Part shown: in pieces, positions 5,546-7,711 of the stretch | Position numbering within the stretch: position 1 is the stretch's first letter | Layout of the letters: each line of letters begins with the position of its first letter | Source of the DNA: DASYQV01 sp036005125 | Lineage (GTDB): Bacteria; Acidobacteriota; Vicinamibacteria; Vicinamibacterales; UBA2999 | Reading direction: 5' to 3' | DNA: 7,711 bases | Assembly: GCA_036005125.1 (NCBI GenBank) | Contig: DASYQV010000199.1 | Span: 1-7,711, forward strand | Translations under genes and position numbers: made by a program | The notes under the pieces: generated by a model | What the model was told of the DNA's origin: nothing | Database searches by the model: none | What the model saw: only the letters and a program-made list of their open reading frames with translations

Positions 5546-5564
5546 GAGCGGGATGAATCCGCTC
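5546..5564. repeat. 6-bp inverted repeat upstream of the SnoaL-like gene
   Basis: GAGCGG (5546-5551) and CCGCTC (5559-5564) flank a 7-nt loop in the 116-bp gap after the UdgX gene. No T run follows, so it is not a standard terminator. It could be an operator or chance in GC-rich DNA. Confidence 0.25.
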
Positions 5565-5600
5565 CATCGACGCGGCCGTAGATGAACGCGGGAGGACAGC

Positions 5601-6044
5601 ATGAGTGAAGCTCGTAACACGCAGTTAGTGAAAGATGCGTATGCCGCGTTCCTGCGCGGCGACATTGCAGCGATTCTCGCGGTGGTCGACGAGGCCGTGC
5701 AGTGGCAGGGCGTGATCGGGACCGAAGGCGTACTGCCGCAGGCCGGCCTGCGTCAGGGTCGGGGCGCCGTAGGGGAGTTTTTCAGCCAGGTAGATGCGAC
5801 GGTGGCGTTCGATGAGTTCGCGCCGAGCGAGTTCATCGCGCAAGGCGATCAGGTGGCGGTGGTTGGCTCCTACCGAGGTCGTGTGAAACCGACGGGTCAG
5901 CGGTTCGACTCGGCCTGGGCGATGGTGTTCACCATTCGCGACGGTAGGATCACGAGGTTCCGCGAATTCACGGACAGTGCACAGCTGGTGCGGGCGTATA
6001 CAACGCGTCCCGAGCACGCCTCAGAAGTGCCCATGGCCCTCTGA
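5601..6044 (+). CDS. SnoaL-like / NTF2-fold protein
   Basis: This 147-residue protein has the SnoaL-like NTF2 cone fold. The first helix is NTQLVKDAYAAFLRGDIAAILAVVDEAVQW (6-35), followed by a G-x-G-AVGEFFSQV helix (about 52-64), strands around VAVVGSYRGRVKPTGQRFDSAWAMVFTI (85-112) and the closing strand DGRITRFREFTDS (114-126). Related proteins act as polyketide cyclases, isomerases or ligand-binding domains, but most single-domain bacterial members have no known substrate, so a reaction cannot be assigned. There is no signal peptide, so it is cytoplasmic. GGAGG lies 5 nt upstream of the ATG. Its 3' end overlaps the convergent gene on the minus strand by 24 nt. Confidence 0.85.
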   Translation: MSEARNTQLVKDAYAAFLRGDIAAILAVVDEAVQWQGVIGTEGVLPQAGLRQGRGAVGEFFSQVDATVAFDEFAPSEFIAQGDQVAVVGSYRGRVKPTGQRFDSAWAMVFTIRDGRITRFREFTDSAQLVRAYTTRPEHASEVPMAL

Positions 6045-6611
6045 TGCGACGGCGTCCGCCCGGATGTAGATCTTGCGTTCGTCCAGCTCGGACCTGTCGA
6101 GGTCGGTCAGCTTCCAGCTCTCCAAGTCCTCGGCCGTGGAAACGGGACGAATGACGCCAGTGATAACGGCGCGCTGGCCACCGCGAACGGGGACGATCCG
6201 GTGGCCGGTGGGCTCGCTCTGCTTACCCCACCGGGCACTCCGGTTGTCGGGGGCGAGAACGACCAGGACGCGGTTGTCACGGGGACCCACCCAGAACGCG
6301 ACGTCATTCGCAGATGTCTGCACATCCACATGCAGATCGACGCGGCGCCCGACGAGCACCATGCCGTCGTTCGCGCCTGTGATTGTTTCGATCTCGCGGA
6401 TGATGCTCGGTTGGGGATCCGTCTCGTAGGACGCTGGCACCTGCCGACCGGTCGTGCCGACGGGAGCGGCTTCCTCGGTTCGCGGAAGGGCGTGACGATC
6501 GCCGCCCGTTGGCGGCACTAGCCACAAGCCGATCGTGCAGCCAGCCACACCCGACAGCGCCCACATCCACCACGGCGGGCGCGCCTGGTTGGCCTTGCCT
6601 TGCTTCGCCAC
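6021..6611 (-). CDS. Membrane-anchored periplasmic protein with a beta-rich, OB-like domain
   Basis: This 196-residue protein has a short basic start (MAKQGKANQARPP) and one hydrophobic segment at about residues 14-33, which contains a cysteine but no good lipobox. A flexible Pro/Thr-rich linker follows (34-66). The C-terminal domain (about 75-188) is beta-rich: GMVLVGRRVDLHVDVQTSANDVAFWVG, then RVLVVLAP, then GQRAVITGVIRPV, then KIYIRADAV. The alternation of short strands with FWVG and a final IYI strand resembles small OB-fold envelope proteins, but this is pattern-based and I cannot name a family. The start is GTG, with GGAGGG 4 nt upstream. It converges with and overlaps the SnoaL-like gene and diverges from the oxygenase gene across 153 bp. 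Function unknown. Confidence 0.75.
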   Translation of the reverse strand: MAKQGKANQARPPWWMWALSGVAGCTIGLWLVPPTGGDRHALPRTEEAAPVGTTGRQVPASYETDPQPSIIREIETITGANDGMVLVGRRVDLHVDVQTSANDVAFWVGPRDNRVLVVLAPDNRSARWGKQSEPTGHRIVPVRGGQRAVITGVIRPVSTAEDLESWKLTDLDRSELDERKIYIRADAVASEGHGHF

Positions 6612-6664
6612 ACTTCCCTCCGATACGCGTTGTGCAGCTTTCGTGCCGCGGGAAGCTCACTCGA

Positions 6665-6693
6665 TAGACCATACGCCGCAAGTCCCGGATAGT
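6665..6693 (+). promoter_or_regulatory. Candidate sigma70 promoter of the oxygenase gene
   Basis: TAGACC (6665-6670) and GATAGT (6688-6693) match four of six bases each of the -35 and -10 consensus at the ideal 17-bp spacing. The predicted start is near 6700, giving a leader of about 65 nt. Matches of this quality can arise by chance. Confidence 0.3.
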
Positions 6694-6764
6694 CTCCTCG
6701 CGGCCCAGCGAGTACGCTGCTGCCATGATCACGGCGTCGAGCGTTCTCGCTGAGCTGTAGCGTC

Positions 6765-7463
6765 ATGAGGCTCGATAACTTGAACTGGACCGAGCTCGAG
6801 GCGTCGCTCTCATCACGCGGCTACGCCGCGACGCCCCGACCGGTACTCGACGCGGACGAATGCGAGGAGCTCATCGCCCTGTACGACGACGACCGCCGGT
6901 TTCGCAGCCGGATCGACATGGCGCGGTACCGCTTCGGGGAGGGCGAGTACAAGTACTTCGCGAACCCACTGCCCGCCCTGGTTCGTACGCTCCGAGAGGG
7001 CTTGTATCCGCCGCTTACCCTTGTGGCGAACCGCTGGATGGAGCAGCTTGAACAGAAGGAGCGCTATCCGGAGCGTCTTCAGACGTTTCTCGAGCGCTGC
7101 GCCGCGAGCGGCCAGACCAAGCCGACGCCGCTGCTGTTACGGTACGAGGCGGGCGGTTACAACTGCCTGCACCAGGACATCTACGGAGACGTCGCGTTTC
7201 CGCTGCAAGCCGTTGTCTTTCTTTCGAAGCCCGGTGTGCACCATGAGGGCGGCGAGTTCCTGCTGGTCGAGCAGCGGCCGCGCGCGCAGTCGATGGGCGA
7301 TATCGTTCCCGCTCAACAGGGCGGGCTCGCGGTATTCACCACGCGCGTCCGTCCGGTCCGCGGCTCGCGCGGCTACTATCGCGTCCAGATGCGTCACGGC
7401 GTCACACGGGTGCATCGAGGCACGCGGTTCACGCTGGGGATTATCTTTCACGACGCGAAGTAG
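6765..7463 (+). CDS. 2-oxoglutarate/Fe(II)-dependent oxygenase, prolyl hydroxylase-like fold
   Basis: This 232-residue protein has the double-stranded beta-helix pattern of Fe(II)/2-oxoglutarate oxygenases. The iron ligands appear to be His136 and Asp138 in LHQDIYGD and His211 in MRHGVTRVHRG. Arg221 in GTRFTLGIIFHDA is placed to bind 2-oxoglutarate. HHEGGEFLLVEQRPR (159-173) and GGLAVFTTRVRPVRGSRGYYRVQ form the central strands. It resembles uncharacterised COG3826-type oxygenases rather than AlkB, since the AlkB-specific substrate-lid residues are not evident. The substrate is unknown; some relatives, as I recall, sit near adaptive-response genes such as ada and alkA, so a role in alkylation damage is conceivable but not shown. 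There is no signal peptide. The ATG at 6765 has only a weak ribosome binding site. A REP-like hairpin begins 3 nt after the stop. Confidence 0.85.
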   Translation: MRLDNLNWTELEASLSSRGYAATPRPVLDADECEELIALYDDDRRFRSRIDMARYRFGEGEYKYFANPLPALVRTLREGLYPPLTLVANRWMEQLEQKERYPERLQTFLERCAASGQTKPTPLLLRYEAGGYNCLHQDIYGDVAFPLQAVVFLSKPGVHHEGGEFLLVEQRPRAQSMGDIVPAQQGGLAVFTTRVRPVRGSRGYYRVQMRHGVTRVHRGTRFTLGIIFHDAK

Positions 7464-7466
7464 GAG

Positions 7467-7570
7467 GGGGTCAGAACGGGGTCAGAACGACAGTACGATC
7501 GACTCAAGGTACAGAATTCCTGCGTACCTTGAGTCGATCCGTCGCCGGGGTCTGACCCCGTTCTGACCCT
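7467..7570 (+). repeat. REP-like element: 104-nt long imperfect hairpin
   Basis: The left flank has two tandem GGGGTCAGAAC units (7467-7477 and 7478-7488). Bases 7467-7486 pair with 7551-7570 over 20 bp, with one G·T pair at the outer end. Inside, CGAC (7488-7491) pairs with GTCG (7541-7544). The tip is a perfect 16-bp stem, GATCGACTCAAGGTAC (7497-7512) with its complement at 7524-7539, around an 11-nt loop containing GAATTC. The whole folds as one long hairpin beginning 3 nt after the oxygenase stop, so it can also protect or end that transcript. It looks like a REP/BIME or MITE-type non-autonomous element; no transposase is present in the window. Confidence 0.8.
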
Positions 7571-7603
7571 GGTCTGACCCCGTTCTGACCCTGGTCTGAC
7601 CCC
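7549..7603 (+). repeat. Tandem 11-bp repeats (22-bp composite unit, 2.5 copies)
   Basis: Five consecutive 11-mers alternate exactly: GGTCTGACCCC (7549-7559), GTTCTGACCCT (7560-7570), GGTCTGACCCC (7571-7581), GTTCTGACCCT (7582-7592) and GGTCTGACCCC (7593-7603). The first two form the right arm of the long hairpin and the rest extend beyond it. The lack of any divergence between copies suggests recent slippage or duplication. Confidence 0.9.
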
Positions 7604-7622
7604 GATGAGCCCATCGCTCCTC

Positions 7623-7642
7623 GTCCTGCACATTGGCAGGAC
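7623..7642 (+). repeat. 7-bp perfect hairpin upstream of the last gene start
   Basis: GTCCTGC (7623-7629) and GCAGGAC (7636-7642) flank an ACATTG loop. It ends 12 nt before the ATG at 7655, just ahead of GAGGGGG, and could modulate access to that ribosome binding site. No T run follows, so it is unlikely to be a terminator. Confidence 0.35.
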
Positions 7643-7654
7643 AGAGGGGGATAC

Positions 7655-7711
7655 ATGACTCACTGCTCGACCCACGTTCGCGCTCACCACAGCCTCCTGG
7701 CGCGTCCGGAA
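7655..7711 (+). CDS. Possible start of a gene running off the window
   Basis: An ATG at 7655 opens a frame of 19 codons that is still open at the last base (MTHCSTHVRAHHSLLARPE). A GAGGGGG ribosome binding site ends about 5 nt upstream. The fragment is too short to identify. The words VRAHHSLLARPE faintly recall the N terminus of CDP-alcohol phosphatidyltransferase family proteins, but this is only a guess. Confidence 0.4.
   Translation, partial: MTHCSTHVRAHHSLLARPE

Noticed and set aside
6304..6766. Minus-strand frames covering the gap before the oxygenase gene
   Set aside because: They overlap the better-supported membrane-anchored protein in another frame, lack a ribosome binding site, and become arginine-rich.
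7467..7603. CRISPR array
   Set aside because: The repeats are 11-22 bp, directly adjacent with no unique spacers, and there are no cas genes.

Overview
This is a GC-rich bacterial chromosomal window, most likely from Acidobacteriota and possibly a Vicinamibacteria (Luteitalea-like) soil lineage. That placement is an inference from four things: the gene repertoire (an RRM protein beside a small DUF3553-like protein, a stand-alone sigma54 activator with a divergent C-terminal end, and a UdgX-type uracil-DNA glycosylase), strong GGAGG ribosome binding sites, high GC, and REP-like GGGGTCAGAAC/GGTCTGACCCC repeats. No phylogenetic marker proves it. No phage genes, transposase or CRISPR array are visible, and the gene content reads as ordinary chromosomal housekeeping and stress genes.

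Layout. Positions 1-251 hold no gene I can support. A small tail-anchored membrane protein lies on the minus strand (252-461). An extended -10 promoter and a structured leader of about 140 nt precede an RRM RNA-binding protein (748-1050). A perfect GC hairpin with a T-rich tail separates it from a DUF3553-like protein (1107-1328). A 308-base gap holds an ACGT triplet repeat and a 16-bp inverted repeat. Then comes a sigma54-type AAA+ activator with no sensory domain (1637-2722). On the minus strand follow tRNA-Thr(CGT), an 80-aa unknown protein and a secreted peroxiredoxin. The peroxiredoxin is divergent from an AlkD-type DNA glycosylase (4029-4724), which is followed 49 bp later by a UdgX-type uracil-DNA glycosylase (4774-5484). 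A SnoaL-like protein (5601-6044) converges with, and overlaps by 24 nt, a membrane-anchored OB-like protein (6021-6611, minus). A 2OG-Fe(II) oxygenase (6765-7463) is followed 3 nt after its stop by a long REP-like hairpin with a tandem repeat tail (7467-7603). A possible gene start at 7655 runs off the window.

How the genes fit together. The clearest functional theme is nucleic-acid damage and stress. AlkD removes alkylated bases and UdgX acts on uracil in DNA. The divergent peroxiredoxin detoxifies peroxides in the envelope, and the downstream oxygenase may belong to a family linked to alkylation repair (tentative). The RRM/DUF3553 pair looks like a post-transcriptionally controlled unit, with two leader hairpins before the first gene and a terminator-like hairpin directly in front of the second gene's ribosome binding site. 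The most unusual non-coding element is the REP-like structure at 7467-7603. I found no clearly new multi-gene defence or mobile system.
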